The position numbers were made by a program, and so were the translations under genes. The notes beneath the pieces are model-generated. The model had not been told where the DNA came from. It ran no database searches and saw only the letters and a program-made list of their open reading frames with translations. DNA of 64,000 nt from Streptomyces gossypii. Its GTDB lineage: Bacteria; Actinomycetota; Actinomycetes; Streptomycetales; Streptomycetaceae. Of this stretch, positions 1 to 8,839 are shown piece after piece; position 1 is the stretch's first letter; each line of letters begins with the position of its first letter. The stretch lies in assembly GCF_025165795.1 (NCBI RefSeq), contig NZ_JAJAGO010000011.1:186001-250000 (forward strand), read 5' to 3'.

Positions 1-480
1 CACGACGTCCTTGAGGCACTCGGTGCGCGGGCGCAGCTCGCCCGGGATGTCGGCGTAGCGCGGGTCGTCGCTCTGCGACCATTCCGCACCGTCCGCGAGC
101 TCCGGCGGCGGCGTGTCGTACGAACGGCGCCACAGCATGAACTGCTCCTCGCCGAATTCCGCGAGGGTCTGGGCCTTGTCCTTGCCCTGCAGCGCGCCGT
201 AGTGCCGTTCGTTCAGCCGCCAGCTGCGCTGGACCGGGATCCACAGGCGGTCGGCGGACTCCAGCGCGAGGTTCGCGGTGCGGATGGCGCGCTTCTGGAG
301 TGAGGTGTGCACGACGTCGGGGAGCAGTCCGGCGTCCTTGAGCAGCTCGCCGCCCCGGACCGCCTCCTTCTCACCCTTCTCGGTCAGGTTGACGTCCACC
401 CAACCGGTGAACAGGTTCTTCGCGTTCCATTCGCTCTCGCCATGGCGGAGGAGGATCAGCTTGTACGGTGCGTCGGCCAT
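1..480 (-). CDS. gpmA: 2,3-bisphosphoglycerate-dependent phosphoglycerate mutase, 3' end cut by window edge
   Basis: Interconverts 3- and 2-phosphoglycerate in glycolysis and gluconeogenesis, in the cytoplasm. The first 160 residues are present (family length about 250). The phosphohistidine signature LLRHGESEWN lies near residue 10, followed by FTGWVDVNLTEKG and LNERHYGALQGKDK, all diagnostic of the cofactor-dependent family. The ATG at 480 begins MADAPYKLIL, as expected for actinobacterial members. The gene is divergent from the MFS gene across about 200 bp, which should hold both promoters. Identity is secure; the C-terminus with the second catalytic His lies outside the window. Confidence 0.95.
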   Translation of the reverse strand, partial: MADAPYKLILLRHGESEWNAKNLFTGWVDVNLTEKGEKEAVRGGELLKDAGLLPDVVHTSLQKRAIRTANLALESADRLWIPVQRSWRLNERHYGALQGKDKAQTLAEFGEEQFMLWRRSYDTPPPELADGAEWSQSDDPRYADIPGELRPRTECLKDVV

Positions 481-683
481 GTTCCGAGACTAACCGGCGC
501 GGCTGATCCGGCGCGCACGGCCTTCGCTTGACGGTGTCCGTCAATCCAGTGGCTTCGCCGGACCGTCCGTGCGTAACGTGCGCTCATCGCCTGGACCGCT
601 TACACCAAGGCCAATGACCGGCAAGCGCCCGGCTGCGCGCGGGCCCGGCGCCCGCATCTGTCATCCGAGCAGAGGGTTGGCCC

Positions 684-2045
684 ATGTCTTTGTCCGGCGT
701 CCGACGAGCGGCCCGGGAGAGTGTGTCGGGGCTGCCCCGGCAGTTCTGGTGGCTGTGGACCAGCACCCTGATCAACCGCCTCGGGGCCTTCGTCGCCACT
801 TTCCTGGCGCTCTATCTGACGGTCGAGCGCGGCTATTCGGCCTCCTACGCGGGGATGATCGGTGCGCTGTACGGACTGGGTGGTGTGATCTCCTCGATCG
901 GCGGCGGGGTGCTCGCCGACCGGCTGGGGCGGCGGCCGACACTGCTGATCTCGCAGACCTTGACGGCCGTCTCGGTGGCGGCGCTGGGCTTCGTGGAACG
1001 CCCGGTCGCCATCGCGGTGCTGGCGTTTGTGGTGGGCATGGCCACCAACGGCTCACGGCCCGCCGTGCAGGCGATGATGGCGGACATCGTGGCGCCCGAG
1101 GACCGGGTGCGGGCCTTCGCGCTGAACTACTGGGCGATCAACCTGGGATTCGCGGTCTCGTCGACCGCCGCCGGGCTGATAGCGCAGTACAGCTACCGGT
1201 TCCTGTTCGTCGGCGAGGCGGTGATGGTGCTGGCGTGCGCGATCGTGGTCTTCGTGAAACTGCCGGAGTCCAGGCCGGAGTACGGGCCAGTTTCGGAAGC
1301 CGAGCCGGCAACAGGGCAGGGAACGGAAGCGGGGGCTGCGTCCGGGACCGGGCCCGTCGTCGTCTCGATGGGCACGGTGCTGCGCGACGCCCGTTTCATG
1401 GCGGTCGTCAGCCTCAATCTGGCGCTCGCGGTCCTCATCCAGCAGGCGTTCGTGGCGCTGCCGGTGTCGATGGGCCTACAGGGCTTCTCCAGCACCGACT
1501 TCGGGCTCGTCATCGCGGTGAACGGGCTGCTGATCGTGCTGTTGCAGCTACCGGTCATCCGGTTCATAGAGCATCGCGACCCGGCCCGGCTGCTTGTCGT
1601 CTCCGCGCTGCTGGCCGGGTACGGCTTCGGGCTCCACGCCTTCGCGAGCTCGGTGGCGTTCTACATGGTCGCGGTCTGCGTCTGGACACTGGGCGAGATC
1701 ATCAACTCGCCCACCCAGATGGGGATCGTCGTACGCCTCTCGCCAGTGCACGGACGCGGCCGGTATCAGGGGATGTACGTGCTGTCCTGGTCGGTGGCCG
1801 CGTTGACCGGGCCGCTGCTGGGCGGCTTCGTCATCGACCGGTTCGGCCCGGACACGCTGTGGGCGATCAGCGCGGTGATCGGCACGGCGGTGGCGGTGGG
1901 GTACGGAGTGCTGCTGCGGGGCATGGAGGACGGCGGCACGCGGGGCGGAGACGGTACGGCGGCGGAGGCACCGGTCCAGGGAAAGGCCGCAACCGATGAG
2001 GGTGCGAAAGTCAGCTCGGCTCTGAAGGGCCGGTCAGCCGGGTGA
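684..2045 (+). CDS. MFS drug/small-molecule exporter
   Basis: A 453-residue integral membrane transporter of the major facilitator superfamily, probably 12 transmembrane helices and proton-coupled export. The loop 2-3 signature is visible as ADRLGRRPTLL around residues 75-85. A hydrophilic Glu/Ala/Gly/Thr-rich segment near residues 205-230 separates the two six-helix halves, and residues after about 415 form a charged tail. The ATG at 684 follows an AGAGGG element. Its 3' end overlaps the convergent YbjN gene by 35 bp, so the two stop regions are read on both strands. Substrate cannot be told from sequence. Confidence 0.88.
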   Translation: MSLSGVRRAARESVSGLPRQFWWLWTSTLINRLGAFVATFLALYLTVERGYSASYAGMIGALYGLGGVISSIGGGVLADRLGRRPTLLISQTLTAVSVAALGFVERPVAIAVLAFVVGMATNGSRPAVQAMMADIVAPEDRVRAFALNYWAINLGFAVSSTAAGLIAQYSYRFLFVGEAVMVLACAIVVFVKLPESRPEYGPVSEAEPATGQGTEAGAASGTGPVVVSMGTVLRDARFMAVVSLNLALAVLIQQAFVALPVSMGLQGFSSTDFGLVIAVNGLLIVLLQLPVIRFIEHRDPARLLVVSALLAGYGFGLHAFASSVAFYMVAVCVWTLGEIINSPTQMGIVVRLSPVHGRGRYQGMYVLSWSVAALTGPLLGGFVIDRFGPDTLWAISAVIGTAVAVGYGVLLRGMEDGGTRGGDGTAAEAPVQGKAATDEGAKVSSALKGRSAG

Positions 2046-2559
2046 ACGCGTCCAGGTTGCGGGTCGATTCGCCCCGCGAGACCCGCCACTCGTACTCCTT
2101 GCGGATCGCGCTCGCGAAGCCCATCTCCAGCAGGGTGTTGAAGGATCCGTCGGCGTTCTCCAGGACGGTGCCCAGCAGTTGGTCCAGCCCCTCCGGGGTC
2201 ACCACCGTCAGCGGCAGCCGTCCGGCCAGATAGATGTCGCCGAGCCGGTCGATCGCGTAACTCACCCCGTACATGCGGGTGTTCCGCTCCAGCAGCCAGC
2301 GGTGCACCTCGGCCTGGTTCTCGTCGGGGTGCCGGACGACGAAAGCGTTGACCGAGAGCGAGTGCCGCCCCACGACCAGCGAGCAGGTGGTGGACAGCTT
2401 CCGGGTGCCGGGAAGGGTGACGACATACGTGCCGTCGGCCGGGCTCTCCCACTCCAGCCCGGCGTCTTCCAGCACCTGCTCGATCACCGCCGCCGGCGCC
2501 GCGTCCGCCTCCGGTGCCCCGTGTGCCTGTGTTGTCTGTACGGACTTCCGCTCAGCCAT
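2011..2559 (-). CDS. YbjN domain-containing protein
   Basis: A 182-residue soluble protein of the YbjN family (type III secretion chaperone-like fold). Its function in actinobacteria is not established. The domain fills roughly residues 25-150 with alternating beta strands (GTYVVTLPG, SLVVGRHSLSVNAFVV) and helices. The ATG at 2559 (MAERKS) is preferred over an upstream start because it overlaps the end of mshA by 8 bp, a translational coupling arrangement. Cotranscription with mshA is likely. No catalytic residues or signal peptide are seen. Confidence 0.85.
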   Translation of the reverse strand: MAERKSVQTTQAHGAPEADAAPAAVIEQVLEDAGLEWESPADGTYVVTLPGTRKLSTTCSLVVGRHSLSVNAFVVRHPDENQAEVHRWLLERNTRMYGVSYAIDRLGDIYLAGRLPLTVVTPEGLDQLLGTVLENADGSFNTLLEMGFASAIRKEYEWRVSRGESTRNLDAFTRLTGPSEPS

Positions 2560-3919
2560 GCAGGGATCGTAGGTGACCGCGCCGCTCCTGGAGCGCATCG
2601 GCGTAGACCTCCACCGTCGTGGCGGCCGTCGCCTCCCAGCCGAAGCCCTGCGCGTGCCGGGCCGCCGCAGCGCCCATCCGCTCCGCCCGCGTCTCGTCGT
2701 CCACGAAGCGGCGCAGAGCCCGCGCGTAGTCGGCGGGATCGTGCCCGGGCACGAGATAGCCGCTCACGCCGTCCTGGACCGCCACCGGCAGGCCGCCCAC
2801 CGCTGCTGCGACGACCGGTGTGCCGCATGCCTGCGCCTCCACCGCGACCAGGCCGAACGACTCGCTGTAGGAGGGCATGACCAGCACGCTCGCCGCCCGG
2901 TACCAGTCCGCCAGCTGCTCCTGACCGACCGGCGGCCGGAAGCGGACGAGATCGGCGATGCCCAGCCGGGCTGCCAGTTTCTGCAGGCCCTCCGGCTTCG
3001 CCAGACCGCTGCCGCTGGGACCGCCCACCACCGGGACCAGCAGTCTGCGGCGCAGCGCCGGGTCGTCCCGGACGAGTGCCGCGACGGCCCGCAGCAGGAT
3101 GTCCGGGGCCTTGAGCGGCTGGATGCGCCCCGCGAAGAGGGGGATCAGCGCGTGCTGCGGCAGGTCGAGCCGGGCACGGGCTGCGGCGCGGCCGTCGGCG
3201 GGGCGGAAGCGGCTCAGATTCACGCCGGGGTAGACGACGGCGGTGCTCGCCGGGGCCGCGAGGTAGTAGCGGACCAGCTCCTCGGCCTCCTCGGCGGTGT
3301 TCGCGATCAGCCGGTCGGCTGCCCGCACGATCTGGGTCTCGCCGATCACCCGGGCGGGAGGCTCGGGAGTGTCACCCCCCGCCAGCGCGGCGTTCTTCAC
3401 CTTCGCCATCGTGTGCATCGTGTGCACCAGGGGGACGCCCCAGCGTTCGGACGCCAGCCAGCCGACATGGCCGGACAGCCAGTAGTGGGAGTGCACCAGG
3501 TCGTAGTGGTCGGCGCGGTGACCCGCCCACGCCTGCATCACGCCGTGGGTGAAGGCGCACAGCTGGGCGGGCAGCTCCTCCTTCGCGAGCCCCTCGTACG
3601 GCCCCGCGTCGATGTGGCGCACCAGCACGCCCGGCGCCAGCTCCACGGAGGGCGGCAGGTCGCCGGTCGTCGCCCGGGTGAAGATCTCCACCTCGACATC
3701 GCGGGCGGCCAGCTGCCTGGCCAGCTCCACGATGTAGACGTTCATGCCGCCCGCGTCACCGGTGCCGGGCTGGTGGAGGGGCGAGGTGTGCACGCTGAGC
3801 ATCGCGACCCGGCGCGGCCTGCGCGCGCGCCGTGGCACCCGGCGGGGCAGGGAGGATGCGGCGAGAACGCCATGGGCGCGGCCGCTGAGGCCACCGAGCC
3901 GGGGTACCTGCTGGCTCAC
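2552..3919 (-). CDS. mshA: D-inositol-3-phosphate glycosyltransferase (mycothiol step 1)
   Basis: Transfers GlcNAc from UDP-GlcNAc to 1L-myo-inositol 3-phosphate, the committed step of mycothiol synthesis; cytoplasmic GT4 retaining glycosyltransferase. The N-terminal Rossmann domain carries HTSPLHQPGTGDAGGMNVYI. The C-terminal domain carries the GT4 E-x7-E motif in ESFGLVAVEAQACG and the nucleotide-binding stretch AGRIQPLKAPDILLRA. Length is 455 residues, usual for MshA. I chose the GTG at 3919 because GGAGGAGG lies 8 nt upstream; the reading frame extends 14 codons further without a good ribosome site. mshD lies 10 kb away in the same window. Confidence 0.93.
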   Translation of the reverse strand: MSQQVPRLGGLSGRAHGVLAASSLPRRVPRRARRPRRVAMLSVHTSPLHQPGTGDAGGMNVYIVELARQLAARDVEVEIFTRATTGDLPPSVELAPGVLVRHIDAGPYEGLAKEELPAQLCAFTHGVMQAWAGHRADHYDLVHSHYWLSGHVGWLASERWGVPLVHTMHTMAKVKNAALAGGDTPEPPARVIGETQIVRAADRLIANTAEEAEELVRYYLAAPASTAVVYPGVNLSRFRPADGRAAARARLDLPQHALIPLFAGRIQPLKAPDILLRAVAALVRDDPALRRRLLVPVVGGPSGSGLAKPEGLQKLAARLGIADLVRFRPPVGQEQLADWYRAASVLVMPSYSESFGLVAVEAQACGTPVVAAAVGGLPVAVQDGVSGYLVPGHDPADYARALRRFVDDETRAERMGAAAARHAQGFGWEATAATTVEVYADALQERRGHLRSLHG

Positions 3920-4028
3920 GGTCCGGTGCCTCCTCCACGTCAGGAACAACCCGCACAACACCGGTGGGGTTGCTCCGCATTTCTAGTTTGCCAAATCTTG
4001 ACCAATCTCCTGGGGAATCCGGTACGGG

Positions 4029-4709
4029 CTACTCGGAGCGCCTGCGCTCTTCGAGGTAGTGCTCAAGGGTCTGCTGGTGCCGTTCCGCCACCGCCCGCAG
4101 CATCGAGGCGAGCGCGGCGGCCTCGTAGTGGAGGAGGCCCAGCTGCCGCTCCAGGTGCAGCTCGGGCGGCTCGCCGCCCGGCGCGAGACGGGTCCACCAG
4201 CGGATGCGGACGAAGGTGTCGACCACCTCCGGCACATCCTGCGAAATGATCCGGCGCAGGGCGTGCAGCGCCTCCGGATCGTCCGTCAGAGCACCACCCG
4301 GCCCGTCCGGGTCCAGCAGGGCAGCGAGCACCTCGTCCAGTTCGAGGAGCCTGCCGTCGGCCGGAGGCGGCAGCTCGACCTTGGCCAGATAGTCCCGGAG
4401 CGTCGCGAAGTCGGCGCGCAGGGCGTCGAGTTGCTCGGTGGGATCGGGGAAGTCCGGGGCGGCGGGCCGCTCCGGCGGGGCGATCAGCGCCCCCGCGCCG
4501 TACAGACCCGCGACCACGACGGGCCAGTAGGCACCCGCGACACCCGCGAAGGTGAGGCCCAGGCCGACGACTCCGGCCGTGCCTCCGGTGAGGTTCTTGC
4601 GCGACTCCAGGTAGGCCAGTGCCCTGCCGCCCCTGCCGCCCCTGCCGCCCCTTCCCGTCTTCCCGGAGCCCCCGGAGCCCCCGGAGCCCCCGCGCCTACT
4701 GGTAGCCAC
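4029..4709 (-). CDS. small membrane protein of the TelA/vWA cassette
   Basis: 226 residues, not recognised as a named family. The N-terminal 30 residues are Gly/Ser/Arg repeats, followed by a positively charged stretch and one or two hydrophobic helices (about residues 42-75, TAGVVGLGLTFAGVAG then YWPVVVAGLYGAGALI). A cytoplasmic helical, acidic domain with many Leu/Glu residues follows. Its ATG lies inside the 3' end of the vWA gene (14-bp overlap), so it is the last gene of the cassette that starts at 8743. The N-terminal repeats are encoded by 9-bp tandem repeats and their length may vary; the exact start is uncertain. Confidence 0.75.
   Translation of the reverse strand: MATSRRGGSGGSGGSGKTGRGGRGGRGGRALAYLESRKNLTGGTAGVVGLGLTFAGVAGAYWPVVVAGLYGAGALIAPPERPAAPDFPDPTEQLDALRADFATLRDYLAKVELPPPADGRLLELDEVLAALLDPDGPGGALTDDPEALHALRRIISQDVPEVVDTFVRIRWWTRLAPGGEPPELHLERQLGLLHYEAAALASMLRAVAERHQQTLEHYLEERRRSE
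4622..4691. repeat. 9-bp coding microsatellites
   Basis: Two adjacent tandem arrays are read directly: CCTGCCGCC about three times (about 4622-4650) and GGAGCCCCC three times (4665-4691). On the minus strand they encode the GRGGRGGRGG and GGSGGSGGS tracts at the N-terminus of the small membrane protein. Units are in frame, so copy-number changes would alter only the linker length. Confidence 0.75.
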
Positions 4710-6360
4710 GGATCTCCTCGAACGCGCCTGCCAGCGAACCCTCGTTGGCGTCGAAGAGGCGCCCGCCGGTGAGTTCGGCGATGCTCGTCAGCTCCGCGTG
4801 GTCGGAGTCGCCGAAGAGGATGGGAAACACCGGTGCCTCCTGCCTGCGTTCGGGCAGGCCCCGGTAGAAGGACTCGAAGCCGGCGGCGTCCGTACCGGTC
4901 GTGTTCTGACCGTCGGTCATCAGCACGATCGAGGTGAAACGGTCGTCTCCGAGCGCCGACTCCCGCTTGTCGAGATGGCGGTAGGCCTCCTCCAGGCTGC
5001 TGAAGATCGAGGTGTTGCCCGCCGCGGTCAGCGAGTCGGCGTCCCCGCGGATCCTCCCGAGTGCCCCGGCGGGCCGCTCTTCGGGGACGGTGTGCGTACG
5101 GACGCGTTTGACCTCGGTGCCGAACGGCATCAGCGTCACCTCCTCCCGGTCGCGGAAGCGCTCCCCGGCGGGGGAGGTGTCCGCACCGGCGAGCCGGGTG
5201 AGCGCCTTCTTCAGCTTTTCGAGGCGCCCGCCCGCCATCGAGCCGGAGGTGTCCAGGACGTACACGGTGCGTGAGGGCCGCCGCAGCTCGTTCTCGTAGG
5301 CGGCGAGGAGCCCGTCGGCGACGGACTGGCTCCCGGGGAAGGGAAGTTCGTGCCGCTTCTCCTGGGAGAGCCCGGCCGCGGGCTCCACCGAGGCGACGAC
5401 GGGGCGGCGGAACGTCTGCTCCGTGATCGCCCGCTGGGCCTCGGGGCTGCGCAGATGGCGGGCGAGGGTGCCGGCCGAGTCCCGCGCGTCCTCGGACGCC
5501 GAGGCGAGGTGGGTGAGCGGATAGTCGGCGGTGACCACGCCGTCCTTCGGCCGGATCACGGTCAGACCGGTGTCGCGGTCGCGGTTCATGGAGAGCAGCA
5601 CGGACTCGTAGTTGATGAGGGCGTCGACCGAGCCGCGCCGTTCGTACGCGCTGGCCAGCCACCCGGAGGACCCCGAGGTCAGCTTCTGCCCGGCGAAGAA
5701 CTCCTCGAGCTCGGGCGCGGCCTCGCGCACGTCCTCCTCGCGAAGCGCGGACTGGGCGTCGGAGAGCGCCGAGGCGGTCGAGATCAGCGCGGCGAAGCCG
5801 GAGTTGGAGCGCAGGGGATCGGTCATGCCGTAGGACAGCTTCCCGTCCGCCGCCGCCCGGTGGATCTGCGACCAGGTGACCTCGTCCGGCTGCCAGCCGA
5901 GCCGCTCGACCGCCTCCTTCTTGACCCCGAGCGCGACCGGTGAGGACATCAGCGGAGTCTCGGACCCGATCTTTCCGGCGGCGGCGGGCCGCAGCCGCAG
6001 GTAGTCGTTGGAGGCGAGCCAGACCGCGTCGTACCTGCCGTCCGCCTTCCCGGAGGCCACCTGCTCGACGGCGTCCAGCGTGCCCGTCCAGGTCGCCTTC
6101 ACGGTGACGCCGGTCGCCTCGCGTGCCTGCTCCAGCACCGGTTTCAGGTCGGCGAGTTCACTGCTGGCCAGAACCCGCAGCGTGCGCGGGGCGCGGTCGC
6201 CACGGGAACCGCCGCCCTCGGAGCCGTCCGAGCCACCGGAGGTGCAGGCGGCGGTGCCCGCCAGCAGCGCGGCGGCGGTCAGCCAGACAGCCGCCCGGCG
6301 CCTCGCCCTGGTCCCGCCCGCCCGGCGCACGGGTGACGGGCTGCCCGGGGTCCGGGTCAC
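4696..6360 (-). CDS. lipoprotein with solute-binding-like domain fused to vWA domain
   Basis: 554 residues. An Arg-rich N-terminus and a lipobox (LLAGTAAC, Cys near residue 39) predict a lipoprotein on the outer face of the membrane. Residues about 60-310 resemble the type 2 periplasmic-binding fold of extracellular solute-binding proteins. Residues about 335-554 are a von Willebrand A domain with an intact MIDAS: DTSGSMAGG, a later Thr, and MTDGQNTTG. It starts with GTG in a 4-bp GTGA overlap with telA, so coupled translation is expected. vWA domains usually mediate metal-dependent protein contacts; joining one to a binding-protein fold suggests a sensor or scaffold rather than an importer. 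No permease or ATPase is nearby. Confidence 0.85.
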   Translation of the reverse strand: MTRTPGSPSPVRRAGGTRARRRAAVWLTAAALLAGTAACTSGGSDGSEGGGSRGDRAPRTLRVLASSELADLKPVLEQAREATGVTVKATWTGTLDAVEQVASGKADGRYDAVWLASNDYLRLRPAAAGKIGSETPLMSSPVALGVKKEAVERLGWQPDEVTWSQIHRAAADGKLSYGMTDPLRSNSGFAALISTASALSDAQSALREEDVREAAPELEEFFAGQKLTSGSSGWLASAYERRGSVDALINYESVLLSMNRDRDTGLTVIRPKDGVVTADYPLTHLASASEDARDSAGTLARHLRSPEAQRAITEQTFRRPVVASVEPAAGLSQEKRHELPFPGSQSVADGLLAAYENELRRPSRTVYVLDTSGSMAGGRLEKLKKALTRLAGADTSPAGERFRDREEVTLMPFGTEVKRVRTHTVPEERPAGALGRIRGDADSLTAAGNTSIFSSLEEAYRHLDKRESALGDDRFTSIVLMTDGQNTTGTDAAGFESFYRGLPERRQEAPVFPILFGDSDHAELTSIAELTGGRLFDANEGSLAGAFEEIRGYQ

Positions 6361-7598
6361 AGGTGGCCGCCCTGTGCCGTGTCCGCGGGGCGCGTCCGCT
6401 CCAGGTACGTGTTCGCCTGCTGAAGCTCACCCGTCAGCGCCTCGATCGTCGTGGCCATCGACTCCGTCGCCTGCACCTTGTACACGTCGATCGCGTCCAG
6501 CGTGCGGTAGATCTGCTGGAAGGCCGTCCGCAGCGTCTCCACGCCCACCGCCGGGTCGGCGGCGATCCGCTGGATCTCGCCGCTCTGCGTTTCGAGCATC
6601 TGCGCGTTGCCGCGGATCAGGTCCTCCGTCGTCCCGCGCAGCGCGTTGACCTGCTCCGTCACCTTGCGCTGGTTCTCCAGCGCGGATGCCAGCATCACCG
6701 AGATGCGCAGCGCCGAAACGGTGGTGGTCGCCGCCCGGTCGACGCCCTTGACCAGCTCCTCGTTGTTGCGGCGTACGACGTCCATCGCCAGATAGCCCTG
6801 CGCGCACACCGCGAGCTGCGTCATCAGATCCTGGTGCTTCTGCCGTACCGGGAAGAGCACGTCGGCACGGAGCGCGTCCGCCTGGACGGGGTCGGTGGCC
6901 TCGACGTCGGTGATGCGCTGCCCGGTCGCCGTGTCCAGGGCTTCGGCCAGGATCACGTGCTCCTGGAGCTTGCCCATCGTCTCCCACAGACGGATGCGCT
7001 CGGTGTGCAGCGCGGCGTTGTCGCGCCGCAGCTCGTCCTGGCCGCCGCGCAGCGAGCCGACGATCTTGTTGAGGGTGCCCTGCGCCGAGGCGTACCGGGC
7101 GACGTGGTCGCGCAGCCTGTTGCCGCCCGGCAGCTTGGAGAGCAGCCGCCGGGCACCCCGGCGCGACCCCTCTCGCGGGTCCAAGTCCTCGACGGTGCGG
7201 CGCAGTTCGACCAGCGAGGAGGAGACCCGGGTCTGGCTGTCGCCGCCCTCGCCCTCGCCGAGAGACCGCACCGTGCGGTCGAGCATGCGGTTGGACTGCT
7301 GGGCGGCGCTGCGCATCTCGCCGGAGCCGAGCGCCGCGATCTCCCCTATGCGGGTGGCGAACTCGGGCGAGCGGGCGTCGAGCGCGGCCAGCCCGTCCAC
7401 GTACTCGGCGGCGCGGCGCTCCATCTCCTCCCGTACGGATTCCGGCACCGGCACCAGGCCCGCGGCCTTCTCCTTCGGGACGGGGGCGACGGGCTCGGGC
7501 GGGGTGAGGACCCAGTCGTCGCCGCCGGTGGACCCGGTGGGCCCGGCCGCCTCGGAGGACTTCGTGGGTCGGGTGGGTTCGGTGGATCCGATGGACAC
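6357..7598 (-). CDS. toxic anion resistance protein, TelA family
   Basis: 413-residue, mostly alpha-helical protein of the TelA/KlaA family, originally linked to tellurite resistance and often found with vWA and Ter-type proteins in membrane stress systems. The N-terminal 60 residues are Pro/Gly/Thr-rich; the rest is long amphipathic helices with family features such as QHQDLMTQLAVCAQGYLAM and VVRRNNEELVKGVDRAATT. GTG start at 7598. It sits between two binding-protein-like genes with a 20-bp gap upstream and a GTGA overlap downstream. Tellurite resistance itself is not implied; the family role is poorly defined. Confidence 0.9.
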   Translation of the reverse strand: MSIGSTEPTRPTKSSEAAGPTGSTGGDDWVLTPPEPVAPVPKEKAAGLVPVPESVREEMERRAAEYVDGLAALDARSPEFATRIGEIAALGSGEMRSAAQQSNRMLDRTVRSLGEGEGGDSQTRVSSSLVELRRTVEDLDPREGSRRGARRLLSKLPGGNRLRDHVARYASAQGTLNKIVGSLRGGQDELRRDNAALHTERIRLWETMGKLQEHVILAEALDTATGQRITDVEATDPVQADALRADVLFPVRQKHQDLMTQLAVCAQGYLAMDVVRRNNEELVKGVDRAATTTVSALRISVMLASALENQRKVTEQVNALRGTTEDLIRGNAQMLETQSGEIQRIAADPAVGVETLRTAFQQIYRTLDAIDVYKVQATESMATTIEALTGELQQANTYLERTRPADTAQGGHL

Positions 7599-7618
7599 GT
7601 CGGTCTCCCAGCTACTGG

Positions 7619-8743
7619 CTACTGGCTCTTGGCCCGTTGCGCGATCTTCCGCAGCACCTCGGCCGTGGGCACGGGTGCCTGCCGTACTCCGTTCAGGTCC
7701 TGATTGAGGTGGCCGGCGTGGGGCTCGGTGGCGGCGGCGAACTCGGCAGTGGCACCCTGCGGCCGGAATCCGTGCCGGACCGCCAGCTCGCGCAGCTTCT
7801 CGTCACCGCTCAGCAGGCGGCCGAGCTTGCGTCCCTCCGTGGTGAGCGGCACCAGGGTGTGGTCGCTGTTGACCGTGGTGTCCGGGTAGAGGACGACGAG
7901 GTCACCGACGTCCTGCCGCTGGATCAGCAGGGAGGCGACCTGCGCCTCGTAGACCAGGACCAGCGGGTTGCCCGCACCGCTGACGAAATCGCGGAAGGGA
8001 GCGTCGGAGCTGGTCTGCTGGGCGCCCTGGACTCCGATGAGCTTCCGCATCAGCCCGGCCGTCCTGTCGATGTCCGCGTCGTCGGCGGCCACCCGGCCAC
8101 CGTCGGCGGCATAGGAGGCGGCGGCCAGATAGAGCGCACCGGAGTTGGAGGCGACCGGGTCGGTGCTGGTGACGAAGACCGTCCCGGTCAGCTGGCTGTG
8201 CGCGTCCCCGCCCTTCAGCTCCTGCCAGGTGCGGTCGCTCTCGGCCGCCTTGAGATAGGCGCCCATCTTCAGCGTGCCGCTGTTCTTGCCGTCGAGCACG
8301 GCGAGCCCGTTGTCGGCGAGGACCCGGGCGGCGTCGCGGTGAGCCGCCACCACGAGCGGCGAGTAGAAGGGGCGCGGCAGCTCCCCCTTGACCCCGGCCT
8401 TCCGCGCCAGCTCCCTGGCCGGAGCCGTGCTGCCCGGGAAGGCGAAGTCGTAACCCCTGAGGGGCCGTTCGTTCATCGCCCAGGAGCCCGACTTCTCCGC
8501 CTTGACGATGAGCCCGTGGGCGGCCAGGGTCTTCGCCACCTCCGGGTCGGCGAAGAACTCGGCCTTCTCGGACCCGATCACCCCGCGCACGGTCGTCGTC
8601 GCCGTGCCTTCGCCGTCCTTGCCTTCCTTCTCCGTCTCGCCGCCCGCGACGACGGCCGCCGCTACGCCGCCGAGCAGCACCACGGCGAGGATGATTCCCA
8701 GGATGCGTCTCACGGAGAACAGCGTGCTTGCGGAAACCCACAT
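7619..8743 (-). CDS. membrane-anchored solute-binding-like protein
   Basis: 374 residues, first gene of the cassette. A single N-terminal membrane anchor (about residues 12-33, ILGIILAVVLLGGVAAAVVAG) is followed by an extracytoplasmic domain resembling type 2 solute-binding proteins, with FFADPEVAKTLAAHG near residue 62 and GSGAGNPLVLVYEAQ-like binding-fold features in the C-terminal half. No lipobox Cys is present, so it should remain anchored by the helix. The ATG at 8743 has GAGGA about 7 nt upstream. It pairs with the vWA lipoprotein, which has the same fold. Ligand unknown. Confidence 0.8.
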   Translation of the reverse strand: MWVSASTLFSVRRILGIILAVVLLGGVAAAVVAGGETEKEGKDGEGTATTTVRGVIGSEKAEFFADPEVAKTLAAHGLIVKAEKSGSWAMNERPLRGYDFAFPGSTAPARELARKAGVKGELPRPFYSPLVVAAHRDAARVLADNGLAVLDGKNSGTLKMGAYLKAAESDRTWQELKGGDAHSQLTGTVFVTSTDPVASNSGALYLAAASYAADGGRVAADDADIDRTAGLMRKLIGVQGAQQTSSDAPFRDFVSGAGNPLVLVYEAQVASLLIQRQDVGDLVVLYPDTTVNSDHTLVPLTTEGRKLGRLLSGDEKLRELAVRHGFRPQGATAEFAAATEPHAGHLNQDLNGVRQAPVPTAEVLRKIAQRAKSQ

Positions 8744-8839
8744 TCCGGTCCTCGTTCGGTGTACGGAGGGTGAAGTACCGGTCGCAGATCAGACGCACGC
8801 CTGGGAGGCCCTGTCACGGGGAGGCCGTAAGCTCGCCGT

